Assembly (NCBI GenBank): GCA_032718565.1
Contig: JAVGVS010000020.1
Location: forward strand, 155,001 to 219,000
Source of the DNA: Distichodus sexfasciatus
Lineage: Eukaryota; Chordata; Actinopteri; Characiformes; Distichodontidae
DNA length: 64,000 nucleotides
Direction: 5' to 3'
Shown here: piece after piece, positions 20,838-32,724 of the stretch
How positions within the stretch are numbered: position 1 is the stretch's first letter
Layout of the letters: each line of letters begins with the position of its first letter
Program-made: the position numbers and the translations under genes
Notes under the pieces: model-generated
Database searches by the model: none
Told to the model about the DNA's origin: nothing
The model's input: the letters and a program-made list of their open reading frames with translations, nothing else

Positions 20838-21598
20838 ACCTCTGTGCAGAAGGGTGGGACCCGGGGAGTGCCTGGTTGTTTTTGGAACACCTGCAGGAGT
20901 GGTGACACCAACTCATCAGGGGGAGGCGTGAAGGAAAGGAGACCTGACCGTGCCTGTGGCTGGACCTGGCCATCTTGTCTGACTCCACACCACACAAGCT
21001 TGTTCCAGGCTTGCCCTTCAACATCATGTTCCCCAGCACAGTCACAGACCTTATTCTGGATTATTACAGCAATTCCCAGGCTAAGAGTCACTGCGGGGTC
21101 AGGTACATCAGACTGGTACAGGCTGAGAAGAGCATAGTAGCAAGGCTGCACCATTTTCAGTCATTCTGTTAAGCTCTTGCCATGAACATGATAGTCAAGT
21201 CAGCAGAGGTGGAGTGCAGGGGTCCCTTGATGAAAACAGGAGTATGCCAGCCCCCAATAAGAGCCTTTATGGACGACCTGACTGTCACCACCACATCGGT
21301 CCCGGGCAGTAGATGGATCCTCCAAGGCCTAGAGAAGCTCATCACCTGGGCAAGGATGAGCTTTAAACCGGCAAAATCAAGGTCTCTAGTGCTCAAGAGG
21401 GGAAGAGTAGTGGGCAGGTTCCGCTTCTCACTGTCTGGAGCCACTATTCCAACCATCCTGGAGCAGCCAGTGAAGAGCGGGCTGGGGTCTGATCATGGGG
21501 TCGCCCGGGCGAGGGTGTCTGATGTTGAAAGACCCGAAACACCCTACGACCCCAGGTTACATCACTGATGATGTGTCCCAGCGCATCTTTCAGCTTTC
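20838..21598 (+). pseudogene. R2-like LINE reverse transcriptase remnant with 3' UTR piece
   Basis: Fragments of a non-LTR retrotransposon polymerase lie in order but in shifting frames: [10 protein letters not shown], then STPHKLVPG and [10 protein letters not shown], then SGTSDWYRL in another frame, then NMIVKSAEVECRGPL after a stop. The frame at 21182-21476 holds the catalytic motif as FMDD (21266-21277), followed by TWARMSFKPAKSRSLVLKRG. After about 21480 it jumps to sequence like the element's 3' end (CCCTACGACCCCAGGTTACA). At least two frameshifts and an internal deletion make it dead. It resembles the R2-type elements of fish; the clade is from memory. Confidence 0.8.
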
Positions 21599-21616
21599 AA
21601 CACACACACGTATACA

Positions 21617-21652
21617 AATATATATATGTATGTACATATATATATATGTATA

Positions 21653-21725
<73 letters not shown>
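21617..21725. repeat. (TA)n array with GTA interruptions
   Basis: A pure TA run at 21659-21721, on the downstream side of the LINE remnant. Confidence 0.95.
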
Positions 21726-21764
21726 TAAATACATACATATATACATACATGTGAATATACAGTG

Positions 21765-21853
21765 TGGAGCAGTTTGCAGAGTAACAATTAGGGAGTTGAC
21801 CCTGTGATCGGTGTGTCAAGTCCTGGACTGCTAAAGGTACCACTGAAGTACCA
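21765..21853 (+). mobile_element. SINE-1 copy, head only
   Basis: GTAACAATTAGGGAGTTGAC, TGTGATCGGTGTGTCAAGTC and TAAAGGTACCACTGAAGTAC. Confidence 0.7.
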
Positions 21854-21854
21854 A

Positions 21855-23036
21855 AAACAAACAGAAAAATGGACATTCATGTCCTCACAAACATCTACCC
21901 CAAAATACGCACACACACACATACACAAAATGGTCCAAGATGGAACTGGCTGATCAATTCTGTTCCAGCCGATGATGGACTCTGGTGATGGATGCAGCTG
22001 GGAGCATTAGTGCCCTCAAGTCAAACCACATTCTCACTCCTGAGTCCTCACAAAGTCACAAACAGTATGACCCTTATTCATGCAGCTACTAGTTTGAGCA
22101 GCATTTATTGTTCCTACTCTATCAAATCTGTTTCCACGTGTTGGTGTCTGTCCTGTTAATGTTGCAGGGTGTGCTGGAGCCTGCAGGGAAATGTTTTGCC
22201 AACACACGCAGTGCAAAGACAAGACAAAGAGGCGTTTGTTGTTGGTTTGCACTTGGGTCCAAAAAAGAAACACAACTTTAGTGGGACTGTGGAGGTGACG
22301 AGGTGCGTAGACAAGCAGCTACTGCAGCTTTGGGATCAGCATTTTTAACTCCATTCAGATGCTATGAAACTGTTTCAGCTTGAGTTTTACTGCACCAATG
22401 AGACATGGCTTTACTGAGCTGAGAGAAAGCTACTGAGCTGAGAGAAAGAAAGTCACTAGAATCGAAAGAGAGCGAGAGAGCGAAAGAGAGAGACCACCAG
22501 CGTCTGATCTCTGAGTTATCTGGATGCTGCATCAGTATGTCGGCTCGCATCAGGAAGTCCAACACGCCTCTATCAAGCCAGATGAGGTTTATCGAGATCG
22601 ATATTTTTGATCTCCGTGGGCTGTCTTTGTATCGGACAAATTGATCCGTTGTGTCTCATCCAAGTCTCGGGAGTTCTCGCTCATCCTCGGCAGGAGAAAC
22701 AGACGGACGATCGTATCGGTCAAAGACATCAGATAGGGAGTGCTTCAAGCAGTCCCGTAAGATGCTTTTTAACTGGAAAAAGAAATGGCTTGGCGTTCGG
22801 CTTCCTCCAGCGAGGTCTGGTGAAGATTAGCGGAAAACAGATGGAACAAACGTCGCTGTGAACGATGCCTCAAAAGTTAAAATGATATTTTCTTTTTGAA
22901 CACTGCTTTCGAGAATGTCCTACTTTTGAGAAAGTGAAGGTTTTGTTTTAACAGTTTAACACATTTAGTTGTGCCAATGTTAAAATAAAGGTGTGTTTTT
23001 GCTGTAACACAATCATTTTCACAGTCATCATGATCA
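21855..23036. other. Non-repetitive intron
   Basis: No gene was recognised. A short tandem repeat of TACTGAGCTGAGAGAAAG-type units lies at 22414-22450. 22560-22860 is unique and moderately GC-rich. Confidence 0.45.
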
Positions 23037-23170
23037 GAGGGTAACCAACTGGGAGCAGTGCTTAGGAACAGTACCTTGTTCATGAGAACCTCAGTGGTAC
23101 CTTTACCAGTCCAGGACTTGAACTGGTGATGGTCTGCTCATGTGGCCAACTCCCTAACCGTTACTGCCCT
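23037..23170 (-). mobile_element. SINE-1 copy, head half
   Basis: GGAGCAGTGCTTAGGAACAG, CTCAGTGGTACCTTTACC, GACTTGAACTGG and CCTAACCGTTACTG, antisense. Confidence 0.75.
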
Positions 23171-23171
23171 G

Positions 23172-24487
23172 AAACAATTGGTCAGCCATTCTTCATGCAA
23201 CAGGAGAATGACTCAAAATGACTCTAAAGATGTGACAATGTCTTGCTAATAAAGGTACTCAAGATATTGTGCATCAATGTAATTTGTTAGCAAATAGTAC
23301 TGTATTTTAGTCAGTATTAAAGGAGAACTTCAACCTCAACATTTAGCTTTTTTGTTCGGTGTCACAGAGTGCTGTCAATAGCAACAAACACAAGAAAAAT
23401 TGGTGAGCACCGACTTATGCTCCTTTTAGTGTTCGCACCCTGGCAACTGTAACTCTAACTCTAACTCAGGGCAGGTTAAAAACATGCTTTTAGCCTCTTA
23501 ACATGCTCAAAATGACATTACAAGTGCAAGGCAATGTGAACCGGTTCCTTTGGAGAGATTAATTAGCTTTAAGAGTATCCTGGGATACTGGATGATATAG
23601 CTTTAATGTAGTTACTAACTTTTTAACTGTAGGTTGTATTTTAGCTAATGACTATAGTAAGAGCAAGTTTGGCAGAAGCTTAGCTATTTTATTCGTAAGT
23701 AGCTTGTAGCTTGAAAAGTAACTTCACTCACACTGAACGTAAATATTAAGATCATCATGTGAACTGTGGTGCAAACTCAAATTCTAGTTAAACAACGAGA
23801 AACTACCAAAAACAAGCACTGCCGCATTGCGCCTTATGTAGGATACAGCCCAGAGTCTTACTAATACAGCGCATTTATTAACACGAGTGCATTTATTGCA
23901 CTAGAGCACAAGGTAAGACGCGATGTCACAACATCATTCTTTTCAAAACGGCAGCCCCGAAGCGCTCGTTCGGAACGTGGCCGTGCACCTTCAGCGACCT
24001 TCCCAAAAGCGTCGACGCGAATGAAAGGGAAAATCGTTCAATCTCTGCACGCGTCCTGCACGAGGCTGAGCTACAAAGCGTTCAGCATCTCTCCTGATCT
24101 GAGAGATTAGAGACTTTGGGGGCGTATAGGTTGAGCGGAGAAAGTCCTTCACACACTTCCCTATAGTTAAACCAAAGACTTTTCAACAGCGCTTCTAGAC
24201 TAAGATCAAAGGCCATCAGCTTTTCTGGGCACGAGGCCCATGAACAAGCACACAAAACCCACAACGCTGTCGGCCCAGACAACATAAAAAAGTTGCTAAG
24301 CAGTGATTAGCTGCTATTAGCCTTTGTCAGCGTCTCTAGACTAAATATGAAAGCTGCATAAAATCCTTTATTTGTTTACTAATGTGAAAACTGCCTGCAG
24401 TTTTGCCTTTAAAGTCAATAAATCTGCCCTTTCATGTCACCACTTTGATACAGATGAGAATACCAATGGCAAAGTCAGTTAATGCTT
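23172..24487. other. Non-repetitive intron
   Basis: No gene was recognised. 23930-24290 is GC-richer with several CpG sites, but no coding frame is convincing. Confidence 0.45.
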
Positions 24488-24613
24488 TTTGGCAGAGCCG
24501 GGGGAACAGTACCTTGCTCATGAGTACCTCAGGGGTATTTTTACCAGTCCGGTACTTGAACCGGTGACCATTCAACCACAGGACCAACTCCCTAACCTTT
24601 AAACTACCAACTG
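24488..24613 (-). mobile_element. SINE-1 copy, head half
   Basis: CAGTACCTTGCTCATGAGTA, GGTACTTGAACCGGTGACC and CCAACTCCCTAACC, antisense. Confidence 0.78.
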
Positions 24614-24689
24614 TTTGTGTGTAATTATGCTTCATCTTTCATCAGTTAATCAGCCGCTTCTAAGAGCTATTTTCATCTTTTCATTTAAA

Positions 24690-24741
24690 TGTACAGAATT
24701 TATCAAACACTTATCCAGAGCAACTTCCATTTCCTAAGAAC
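24690..24741 (-). mobile_element. SINE-2 copy, tail part, split by an insertion
   Basis: Antisense tail: ATCAAACACTTATCCAGAGC, AACTTCCATTTCCTAAG. The rest of the copy resumes at 25399, beyond the hAT-like element. Confidence 0.7.
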
Positions 24742-25398
24742 TAGAGATGGCACCAATCCGATATGTGGATCGGATTTCGGTCTGATAATGACTCAAATAG
24801 CTGGTTCGGGTGTTGGTGGCATTGGGCCAATCTAGGGAGCCGATCTGTTCAACTAAATTGTAGGTTTTTCTATGTTTGTCTATGCAAGCACACACAATTG
24901 GTTCTGCATGGGAAGTGGCACTGCGGTAAAGCTGGTTTATTGTTGGACGTTCACGCTAGCTCCTAGATATTGATATGACAATGAGCAGAACAGGCATCGC
25001 AACACACTACAACACCAAAAGCAAATCACATGATTATACTGTTTCCTAAACAACACCAGCTCTTACTCACAATCTCCGTGTTCCTGAGGGTTTTAGCGCT
25101 CCAGGATTAGGGAGCGTCACAAAATTACAGAACTGTTATTAAACGAATAATTTTTGAGACGTTATTTTAGTAATAAATAATTAAAGGTATACATATGGTG
25201 TGTAATTATTATATAAGTCAATTATTTCCTTAAGCACAACAGAATAATCTCAGTCATGTATTCAGACACTTTTAAAGAATTATTTTCTGTTTTAAAAAAG
25301 ACCCAAAAACTCAAGTCAGAGTCGTATCGTATCGGCAGATATTCAAATTTAGAAACCCGGTATCGTATTGGTCATAATATGGTATCGTGTCATATTTA
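24742..25398 (+). mobile_element. hAT-like element A, complete non-autonomous copy, 657 bp
   Basis: The ends are TAGAGATGGCACCAATCC and, read inwards from the right, TAAATATGACACGATACC, an imperfect inverted repeat. The flanks are CTAAGAAC (24734-24741) and CTAAGGAC (25399-25406), an 8-bp target duplication with one mismatch, as expected for hAT elements. It is colinear with 14817-15405. No transposase is present. Confidence 0.85.
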
Positions 25399-25518
25399 CT
25401 AAGGACAGAGATAGTCCAACTGCAGCAACTTTTAGGGTCTTAAGCATCCTGCTCATGAGTCTAATGGTGGTATAGGACAGATTTGGACTCAAACCCTCAA
25501 GTCTGTAGACGAGTATAT
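25399..25518 (-). mobile_element. SINE-2 copy, head part, split by an insertion
   Basis: CTTAAGCATCCTGCTCATGA, ATGGTGGT and GGACTCAAACC followed the same way as in the copy at 33579-33735. It is the continuation of 24690-24741. Confidence 0.6.
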
Positions 25519-25519
25519 C

Positions 25520-26697
25520 ACCTCTTCTGTATTACACTAATCTGATAATGCTTGCTTTAAATACGAATATACACATCGAGTTTTCATCCTTGCATTTATA
25601 GAGGTTTGATAAGCAATCAATGAGTAATTTCTTGTAGACATATTTACACACGCTACAGTATTATCCAAAATAATGCAAATGTTGAAATATATTTTATATT
25701 TAAATGTTCCTGATTGTTAGAAAATCCATTCATCGTTCAAACAGCATCCAGCATGTGTCCCAGTGCTTATTAGTAACATTTTCAAGTTGTAGCCAAGTCC
25801 ACCATCAGCCTCATGACACTGACATTTTACAGCAAGACACAAACATCAACAGCACTTATTGGACTTAAATTCCACTCAAAGACCATTTGGGAGCCCCACC
25901 ATCACCTCAATGTTAGTTTTGTAATTATTCTTTTTTCATGGTCTTGACATTTTAAGCACTCTTGGGGGTCCTCTGGTGCCGTGGGGGCCCCAAGCGGCCG
26001 TTTAATTTGTGTATGCCTTGGGCCGGCTCTGGTGTTGATCATGAACTTGCACCATCTGATCGCTGTATCATTATTTATTTTTGCAAAAAGTAAGTCATTT
26101 TTAAATGTAATCATTTTTTACACCAGAAATTTGATGTGTTAGTTTCCTTATCAAACTCATTCAGTGGGCAGCAGCCAGCCAGTCAAGTTGGCAAACTATG
26201 GTGTAGTATCTGTGTTTGAATTTACTTCTGGAAAACAACTAAACATACCTCTCTCTTGACTTAACAGAGTAAAATGATGACATAATTATTGTTGTGAGGC
26301 TTAATTTTCCACTTCAATTTAAATATCTACAATATCGAATGTCGAATCTACTCATATTCGCCACTGCTGCCATATTTAGCAATTTATGGTAAAATGGATT
26401 CAAGTGTGCATGAAATCGATGTGAAATGCCACTTTGTTGTCCTCTGTACTGCCAAAATATGACGAGTTGGGAATCAGAACATTGGATAAGCAGCATGTAA
26501 CTTCACTTTTCGGTTGCATCACTTGCTCTTCTCTCAGGTGGAACCCAGAAAGATTGTAATCGATGGCCCAGACTGGCTTCCTCATGTGGCCCCTGCTGTG
26601 AGGGCCTTAATTAAGCTGAAGAGGAAGCTATTACTTCTGGGACAGGTTCAATTGTCTCTTCTCTCCTGCCTTCATGGCTATGCATGTGATAATGGTA
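25520..26697. other. Non-repetitive intron
   Basis: No gene was recognised. 26514-26697 is a unique block discussed separately as a possible conserved element. Confidence 0.45.
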
Positions 26698-26995
26698 AAT
26701 GAGAGAGAGAGAGAGAGCCCTCCCTTCCCCTTCCTCTCTCTTTTTCACTTTTGCTCAAAATAGGTTTCGTGAGGACAGGGGAACTCTGTTCTTTTTTAAT
26801 TTGAAAAATGAAAGTAAGATAGGCACCATCCTGATTACGGAGACGAAAGGAGTTCTTTTTTTTTTTTTTCTTGGCTGTGTTAAAGGTAACATCAGGACTA
26901 GAAAGAAAGGAGAATATAGCAGTCCCTCCCTTTTTGCTCATCCCAAGCATAACTGCATTCTAGATACTTACTGTACTTATGTGATTAACAAAATG

Positions 26996-26997
<2 letters not shown>

Positions 26998-27028
<31 letters not shown>
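26998..27028. repeat. (ATT)n microsatellite
   Basis: About 10 units. A GA run at 26700-26718 and a T run at 26858-26870 are nearby. Confidence 0.9.
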
Positions 27029-27029
<1 letters not shown>

Positions 27030-27039
27030 TTGAAGCCCA

Positions 27040-28290
27040 GATTACAAAGGAAGAATGAAATTAAAACGTTTTAAGGCCTAAACAGCCTTAAGGTTTAACA
27101 CGTTATGTTAAATTATGTTAAATGTTAGAATTGTGCTCAAGCTCTTTCGCCGAGGGCCAAATTATGTAAAGCAAGTCAGGCAGAGGGCAAACAAATCCGT
27201 GTCACAATAGAGTTTTTATTTTATTATATAAAATTAGCTGCTTTTGGCCTTTCTGGAAGAGAACTTCATTTCTGCGCATGATGGCGTTTCAAATGAGAGT
27301 GCTAACGTGTGTTTACATCGTGAAAAATGTAATTAATGCATTTTTTACACAATTACTTCAGTTTTGTGCACGGAATTACTCAGGAATAATTTCACATACA
27401 GAGAAAGGAATATAGTGTCAGCTAAGTTCAAAGTCTGTTATCGCAACTGTTATCGTTAAGATTTCACTCACTCTTAGTTACTAGCGGAGACGTCAACGCA
27501 CTGACGTGGAGATCGCTTCTCACATATGGCCATAGTGATGTGAGGGGCCAGATATATCGCTTGCTTGGGCCGGATCTGACCTGTGGGTGGCGGCGGGAGT
27601 ATTATGAGCCCTTATTCCAGCCCTATTCCAGTCCTTTCCTCTGACAGTATTATGTGCTCTGCAAACATATAATCCACTAGGATTTTGATGGGGTCAATCA
27701 GAAGTGAAATAATGTGTCAATAAATTTTTGTTTAAAGAACAATATCTGTCAGATAGAAGGTAAAGGTCGTGAAAAGAAAAAAAACTGCAAATATTAAACC
27801 TTAAATAAAAACTACTCATAACAAAGACATCTCTACAACTAGTTCTAAGTTTAATCCTCTGGATTTAGAAACGTCAAATATTAATCTCGAGCCAGCGTTC
27901 TTGACTTTCCGAACCTGGATTTTCTACCACTGGGAGTCCGTATTCACAAAGGAAAGCTTTATTTCCTAATGTGTGCTGAATTAAGCCAGAACCCTTTACG
28001 GTTCATTCCAGGGTTGACAGAGAAAAACGCTCAGGCTCACTTCCGAGGATTGCATTTTCTCTGAAAACCAATAAAGAAATTGCTCTGCCCCCGGGCACAC
28101 GGACAAATTTTTCGGGACGATTTGGAGGTCAGCATTGATCAAGTGTGAGCGTCATTGTGGTTGGAGGTTGGTTTTAATCCCACTTTAATACCCTGGTTGT
28201 GGAGAACTCGGCAGCTCTGTCTCTTAAATATAGGGACAGAGATAATCCAAAAACAGTAAAAAGGGTTTTACCCTTTTTAACCCACCCAAA
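27040..28290. other. Non-repetitive intron
   Basis: No gene or clear repeat was recognised. Confidence 0.45.
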
Positions 28291-28325
28291 ACAAACACAC
28301 ACACACATACATACACACACACTTC
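28291..28325. repeat. (CA)n microsatellite
   Basis: CA units with TACATA interruptions. Another CA/CCA cluster lies at 28703-28755. Confidence 0.85.
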
Positions 28326-28329
28326 CTCC

Positions 28330-28560
28330 CATGGGGGACTTGGTTATTTATTTAGCCAGCCACGCTATCCTCTAATCTCTCCATGTGCCAGATTCCTTAT
28401 TTCCGAATCTCTGCGTCTGTGTGGTTATGCAGCACTGCAGAAAGGTTAATGAGCTAATTAAAAGTGTTTGGGGAACAATGAGCTGCAGCGTCGCTTCCTG
28501 ACACGCCCAGCTAGCTGCTTCTGCTCAGCATGCTGGGAAACAGAGTTTTAACTCTTCTTA
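28330..28560. other. Candidate conserved non-coding block
   Basis: Unique, balanced sequence with a homeodomain-like GAGCTAATTAAAAG and a SOX-like AACAATG close together at 28450-28482. Conservation is inferred from composition only. Confidence 0.3.
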
Positions 28561-29032
28561 AAGGAGCCGTTCCTGATAAATCTCTGATAAAGTGCACAGA
28601 GTGTAGGAGCTAATAAACACTTTCCTTGAATTAGAGCAGCGTATGTAAGTGTGTGCGTGTTTGTGTGTGTATGAGGTAAGTGTGAACCGCTGGCCCATCA
28701 CACACAGAAACACGCACCCACCCACACACACACACACCACCACCACCACCACACAGGTGAGCCAGTGTCTCCCCCTGCTGTGGGTTATAATTAATCTCTC
28801 AGCATGGGTCAGCCAGTCGTGGACCTGAGAGAGCAGAGCAAGGGTACGTCCTAAAATCTCATCAACACACACACAGACACCCAATCTTAAAGCACACCTG
28901 CCTTTTATATCTGAATTTTCTTGATAATTTACCACTTCAGTCTTAGAGAATAGTTGGTTTCTTCTACTAGGTTTTTCGTGTACATCTTGGAGGATTCCTA
29001 TCTCACAAATTTATGACTATAATCACTGTTGG

Positions 29033-29290
29033 GAGTAACACAAAATGCAATTATAGTAATGTTTTACTATGTTTTACTGTGCTGGAATGCAGTAATGTAA
29101 GGCACTACTAATAAATTTTCAGTTACATATGTCAGTAATGTGCGTTACAACACTCATTAAAACTGGGTGAGCACAAGAGCTGTTTCCCACAGACTGTACG
29201 GCTGCAGTTATTATGCTACACCACATCATCCTCCACTGGATGTAGAATGAACTGCAGTAAACTACATTTTAGCACTACATTTTTAACTCG
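29033..29290 (+). mobile_element. Interspersed repeat E, copy 1
   Basis: GTTGGGAGTAACACAAAATG start, GTAATGTAAGGCACTACTAA, CAGACTGTACGGC and AACTGCAGTAAACTACATTT. A related series is at 60745-61145. Probably a non-autonomous DNA transposon; class unknown. Confidence 0.5.
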
Positions 29291-29454
29291 ACCCTCCTAT
29301 CTGAGACGTTCCGCCCACCAGAACTGCTAGCACTTCCTGATCCACCATGTTTTCTCTGAAAAACAACAGTGTTGTGTTGAACGTGTATGGCTGTATGGAT
29401 GGTCTGTTAGCAGCAGCCGTGTCAGTTGTTTTCACGTGAGGTAAACTCTCGCCG

Positions 29455-29685
29455 TGCTCTCTACACCCCAGTTCCAGAGTGGGGCGTGTGTGGGCAGCAG
29501 CGGCTCATTTGCATTTAGGAATACTAATGAGAAACAGCCTGTTCTGAAAGAGACTGAAATAGAGGGTAAAAAGCAGGTGACAATGCCTAATGTGAGAGCT
29601 GTTTTAGCAAACTACTTCACAGTGTTTAGTGGAGCTCATAGACCTATTTTAACTTGCGGAAAAAATGTGATATGGGACCTTTAAA
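29455..29685 (+). mobile_element. Interspersed repeat G
   Basis: GCTCATTTGCATTTAGG, GAGAGCTGTTTTAGCAAACT, GAGCTCATAGACCTATTTTA and the end TGATATGGGACCTTTAA. I recognise this as a repeat seen in several teleosts, from memory. The 76-aa open frame over it is not a gene. Confidence 0.5.
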
Positions 29686-29689
29686 AAGC

Positions 29690-31530
29690 AATATTTAAGC
29701 AATGCAGCCCTGTGATTGGTCGGAATGGTTGATGGATGTGTGCAGATGGAATCCCAGCCATACAGATGTTGATATGTTAAACCCACAACCGAGTAATAAA
29801 ATATAAACCGCGAATAATGATATGGCTTCAGTGCAACTGCCATCATTTGGGCAAAAAAGACATTTATAGACACACTTTATTTATAACTCGGCTCAACACC
29901 GGACGCACAGCGTTAATGAACGACAGAGAGACCACATAACAAAACTAAAAGCTGACTAAAATGTGACTGCTTTACGTCTATTAGTACGACCAAATCTAAT
30001 GCAGCTGTCAAAATTAACGCTGAAGTGCAGTCAAAGCAAAACGCAGAGGTTAACGCTAGAAAATATTGGATTTGCATTGCCAGAAAGGGAGGAGTGTGTG
30101 AGAGAAGATAAACACTCACAGCACGATTACACACACTCGCTCTCAAAATGTCAATCCACACTGAGACGTGTTCCACATTCAGAGTTTACCTGCAGAGTAG
30201 ACGACATACGAAAACTGTCTCGGTTACAGAACACTAGGGATGCTCAGGGACCCAATAGTGGAAGTGCTGGAAATAGTACATATTCAACACTGAGGGTCAC
30301 TAGATGAACTGCTGGAGCACAAACTGCTGAAAGAGTCACTGTAATGCTGCTTCAGTTCAATATTAGACAGGAGGTCATAATGCTATGGCTGATCATCGTA
30401 TGTGTAAATGACTTGACAGTTTGCTATATGGCATTTTTTGGGAATTCTTTTCACAAATTCAGCAAACATAGAAAATGATACAAACGTTAAAATTAATTGA
30501 ATGTTGCGTTTCTAAAAACTCAAACTCAAACAAGGCGGAGAGTCTTTATCATTACCACCAACAACTCAGCTGCTCAAATATGCAACAACGATTAATGAAA
30601 CCCTTCACATGAATATAGAGTCAAAAATATAAAATACCATGTAAACTCCACATCAGTCATTCTCTAAAGACATTCTGCTTTCCTCGCTTTGTTTAATAAT
30701 TAGCACTTTTATTTTTAGGTCTTGTTATGACACGTCACACACACACATATTCACACACCTCTTCTTAACAGCCTTTTTGATGTGTTGAAAAATATTTTTC
30801 TACTTCTTCTGTACTTGCAAACACTCACATACATTATCTCTTACTGTGCTCTAGTTTTTCAAATTTGATTAAAGATTCATTGTCCCATCTTTTACAAAGA
30901 AATTCTATTTTTAATTTTAGCATCTCCCCCTTTTAGATGTGATCTCATAAAAATATATCTGAATGTGCATTACCACTTCACCACCACCAAGGACGCTGCC
31001 GACCCAAAAATCACTTCTTCTTTGATTCATATTTGACTAACCATATGCTTCCCACATTGTTTATAAAGTACTCAATATTCTTTGACATACCTGGCCTTTT
31101 TTATCCGTCGTTGCTTACTGGTTCTTGTCCATGATTTTACTCTGTCATTGCGTCTTGCATTATCAGCAATGTACCTCTTTGCAAGCTTTCAGCAAGATTT
31201 TTGCTTCATCACAATCCTCTTTTCCCTCACTATTTGTGAATTAAATGCCCATTTCTACTGAAACACGTCTTCCAGATTGTTGCACTTAACTTAAAATGGG
31301 ACATTTCAAAAACCATACTTTCTCAATTTTTTGTGCAATAAAATGCCTATGTTTACTAAATCTATGCCGCCACTAATGTAAACCCTAGGCCTAAAATTGG
31401 GAAATTTAAAAATCAAGCCTTAAGAAAAGCAGAAGTCATAAAAAATTAGCTGTTTTTAAAAATATTTGTGTAAAGAGTCTAGAATATTCTAGAATAACCA
31501 GTGTTATTAATGGGATGTCTTCATATATAT
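29690..31530. other. Non-repetitive AT-rich intron
   Basis: No gene was recognised. Two weakly similar segments lie at 31238-31313 and 31336-31413. Confidence 0.45.
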
Positions 31531-31531
31531 A

Positions 31532-31613
31532 AAATGCAGAGGTCACATTTCATTTTGGGGCACTGTGTGCTGTGCTGAGGCATGTTCACAATGACAAATA
31601 ATCACTTACTTTA
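31532..31613 (+). mobile_element. SINE-1 copy, tail only
   Basis: AATGCAGAGGTCACATTTC, CACTGTGTGCTGTGCTG and ACAATGACAAATAATCACTT. Confidence 0.8.
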
Positions 31614-31615
31614 AT

Positions 31616-32453
31616 CCACTAATCACATCAGTCAACATTGTTCGGATCAAGAAAGAGAAAAGGAGATTGAATCCAATAACAAACAGTACAAATCGTTATC
31701 CTTTTCCACTATCAGAATAAACCATTGACGGCCTTCACGCCCTCGTCTTTGCTCTCCGGGCGTCTTTCTGAAAGCCGGGTGGAAGCGGAGGGGATGATTT
31801 TTGTGCCACGGATGACAGATTTGGAGTCAGAGGTTGGGAGAGATCGATAAACGGGTCATAATTCACTCCATACAGCTGAGCGTGAGAGCACGGGTCATTC
31901 GGAAGGAAAGCACTGGTGATGAAGTCAATCAGCAGAAAGAAAATGTGTCATAATGAACAAAAGAAAAAGACCAAAAGCTCTCATATCAGGTGTTAAAAAA
32001 TTACATTTACATTGTTAAAGTGAGATGCTTTTAAACTTGGTGTGTTCCAAGTAGAAAAGTTACATTTTTACAGTCTGATTAGAATTCCACCATCTCCTTT
32101 CCTATTTAGAGAGATAAAAATAAATAAATAAATAAATAAATAAAATAAAATTTAGCATGTGCGTGTGACGGCTGTTATAATAATTACAGATATTCATTAT
32201 CTCCTTGGGTTACTATAAACACTTAAGGGTCATTGCAACTAGCTAACTAAATAGCATTGTAGCTAGTTTGCATGCTACAAGTGTAACATTAGTTAGTAAC
32301 AACTAACAAATTCCTTGATTTTCATACATTCCTTGATATTGCTAATATTCTCAAAAATAATTAACTATTACAGCTTATATCAGAGCTCCAAACAAAATAG
32401 TTCAAGCTAAGATCATAAGCGATACTACGTGGTTATAGTCTTGCACATTACAA
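31616..32453. other. Non-repetitive intron with an (AAAT)n run
   Basis: An AAAT/TAAA array at 32115-32152. No gene was recognised. 31720-31910 is GC-richer unique DNA. Confidence 0.45.
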
Positions 32454-32724
32454 TTTGGGGCAGTTGGTAGAATGATGGTTAGGGTGTCCGTCCCGTGATC
32501 AGAAGGTCGCGCTTCGAATCTCAGAGAGGTTAAGTTACCACTGAGATACTCATAAGCAAGATACCGTCTCCAAAGCACTGCTCCCCGGGTGCTGCCCTTG
32601 TTAGCTGCCCACTGCTCCTTCATGGGTTAGGGTCAAATGCAGTGGTCACATTTAGTTGTGGTGCATTATGTGCTGTGCTGTGGTGTGTTCACAATGACAA
32701 ATAATCACTCACTTTCACTTTAAA
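32454..32724 (+). mobile_element. SINE-1 copy, full length (good reference copy)
   Basis: GGGGCAGTTGGTAGAATGAT head, CGTGATCAGAAGGTCGCGC, TTCGAATC (B box), body with CACTGCTCCCCGGGTGCTGC, and tail TGTGCTGTGCTGTGGTGTG to CACTCACTTTCACTTTAA. About 270 bp. Confidence 0.92.

Noticed and set aside
29454..29684. 76-residue frame
   Set aside because: It matches an interspersed repeat that I recognise from other fish, not a gene.
31238..31413. Internal duplication of about 77 bp
   Set aside because: Similarity is weak, in AT-rich DNA, and could be chance.
32454..32540. tRNA-like sequence with A- and B-box motifs
   Set aside because: It is the head of a SINE; a cloverleaf with proper stems is not formed and the same head recurs over 15 times in the window.
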